Source: Anaerolineae bacterium
GTDB lineage: Bacteria > Chloroflexota > Anaerolineae > Anaerolineales > Anaerolineaceae
Length of the DNA: 64,000 nucleotides
NCBI GenBank assembly: GCA_013178295.1
Contig: JABLWW010000005.1
Coordinates: 1-64,000, forward strand
Reading direction: 5' to 3'
Shown piece after piece: positions 63,401-64,000 of this stretch. The notes under the pieces are model-generated. The model had not been told where the DNA came from and did not search any database. It was given only the letters and a program-made list of their open reading frames with translations. The translations under genes were made by a program, and so were the position numbers. Position 1 is the first letter of the stretch, and every line of letters starts with the position of its first letter.

Positions 63401-64000
63401 ATGCGTAGCTTTTTGGGACGAGATATTCTTTCGTTGAAGGATTTTGAACGGGCAGAGTTCTTCCGCATCTTTGAGGTGGCTGATGAGCTGGCGCCAATTG
63501 CCCGCAATCGCCGCAACTGTGATCTGCTCAAGGAAAAGACACTGGTGGCGGCTTTTTATCAACCTAGCACACGCACGCGCCTTGCGCACGAGGCTGCTAT
63601 GCATCGACTGGGTGGGCATGTGTGCGGTTTTGCTGACCCCAAAATGACCCGTGCTGGTGATTTTTATCAGGAGTCGATCAAGGACACGGTGCATATGCTG
63701 GAGTATTATGGAGATGTGATTGTCATGCGCCACTTTCAACAGGGCGCTCCGCACGAAGCGGCGAAATGGGCGAGCATCCCGGTGATCAATGCAGGTGATG
63801 GCTGGGGAGAGCATCCGACTCAAGTCTTGACCGACCTGTATACGGTGCTTAAGGAGAAAGGCACGCTGGATGGGCTTACTTTCTTGTGCATTGGTGATAT
63901 GCGCATGCGTACCATGCACTCGATTTCTTATGCTATGAGCCAGTTTGACAGTAAACTCATCTATGTTTCTCCACCCAATATGAGCCTTTTGCCCGAGTTC
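63401..64000 (+). CDS. pyrB: Aspartate carbamoyltransferase catalytic chain, 5' part
   Basis: Runs off the end of the window after 200 codons with no stop. The carbamoyl phosphate motif PSTRTRLAHEAA is near residue 55, with the family's VPVINAGDGWGEHPTQ-like segment near 135 (here IPVINAGDGWGEHPTQ) and CIGDMRMRTMHS near 170. ATG 63401 follows AGGAGG by seven bases; an ATG at 63395 is too close. First step of pyrimidine synthesis. The usual SFE after STRTR is AHE here, and the loop lysine is DFYQESIKDT. Confidence 0.85.
   Translation, partial: MRSFLGRDILSLKDFERAEFFRIFEVADELAPIARNRRNCDLLKEKTLVAAFYQPSTRTRLAHEAAMHRLGGHVCGFADPKMTRAGDFYQESIKDTVHMLEYYGDVIVMRHFQQGAPHEAAKWASIPVINAGDGWGEHPTQVLTDLYTVLKEKGTLDGLTFLCIGDMRMRTMHSISYAMSQFDSKLIYVSPPNMSLLPEF

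Noticed and set aside
63302-63919. A 205-codon open frame on the minus strand at the right edge
   Set aside because: It is the shadow of pyrB, whose plus-strand frame carries the STRTR and HPTQ motifs.
1-64000. tRNA, rRNA, prophage or insertion sequence
   Set aside because: I found no cloverleaf with a T-loop GTTCGA core in the right setting, no rRNA motif, no transposase or integrase.

Overview
The window looks like a housekeeping chromosome segment from a bacterium of the Chloroflexota, most likely class Anaerolineae. I infer this from gene content and style, not from a database match. It has no phage, transposon, CRISPR array, tRNA or rRNA that I can recognise. Promoters are mostly clean sigma-70 type (TTGACA / 17 / TATAAT), several with extended -10 elements, and many genes overlap by 1-13 bases in tight operons.

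Layout. 265-7159 (+): CDP-alcohol phosphatidyltransferase, lgt, an ABC-2 exporter whose permease is fused to a SpoIIM domain, a MiaB-type radical SAM enzyme, an M23 peptidase and an AAC(3)-fold acetyltransferase, largely one operon. 7225-11475 (+): GAF-PAS histidine kinase, a metallo-beta-lactamase-fold protein with a degraded metal site, asparaginase II-type enzyme and endonuclease III. 11499-12970 (-): metK behind a clear SAM-I riboswitch. 13040-19416 (+): a MacAB-like export operon (double FtsX permease, HlyD-like lipoprotein, ATPase) ending in a protein with nine ELW..PPY repeats and a C-terminal sortase domain. 19436-23432: RNase Z, a four-S1-domain protein (rpsA) with a textbook promoter, a membrane dipeptidase and a small membrane protein. 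23473-27110 (+): an M16 peptidase pair (one active, one lacking the zinc motif), acpS and a metallophosphoesterase. 27107-29671: a small unknown protein on the minus strand, then frr-uppS-cdsA.

29757-38204: a SIMPL lipoprotein (-), then a carbamoyltransferase - glycosyltransferase - DUF2304 - B12/radical SAM cluster (+) suggestive of a modified surface glycan or secondary product, then yacL-cysS-rlmB (-). 38209-43203: a RelA/SpoT homologue with an intact hydrolase but degraded synthetase (-), two secreted proteins (+), and cysE (-) behind a structured, apparently uncharacterised leader RNA with a terminator. 43212-48015: a polytopic membrane protein, an orphan CheW, another membrane protein and a CBS protein. 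48040-52395 (-): an operon of two very different SPFH-type membrane proteins plus a TPR protein. 52424-56126: LysM lipoprotein (-), and a GlpA-like / GlpB-like / DUF1667 redox operon (+). 56213-61465: DivIC-like protein (+), then anti-sigma and anti-anti-sigma factors, panB-panE-panC and UDP-glucose dehydrogenase (-). 61633-64000 (+): folD, a GntR/UTRA regulator with two operator palindromes around its own promoter, and the start of pyrB, which runs off the end.

The most interesting items are the two-SPFH/TPR operon, the sortase fused to a repeat domain inside an export operon, the cysE leader RNA, the SpoIIM-ABC fusion, and a set of promoters placed so that transcription should begin at or within a few bases of the start codon (leaderless mRNAs).
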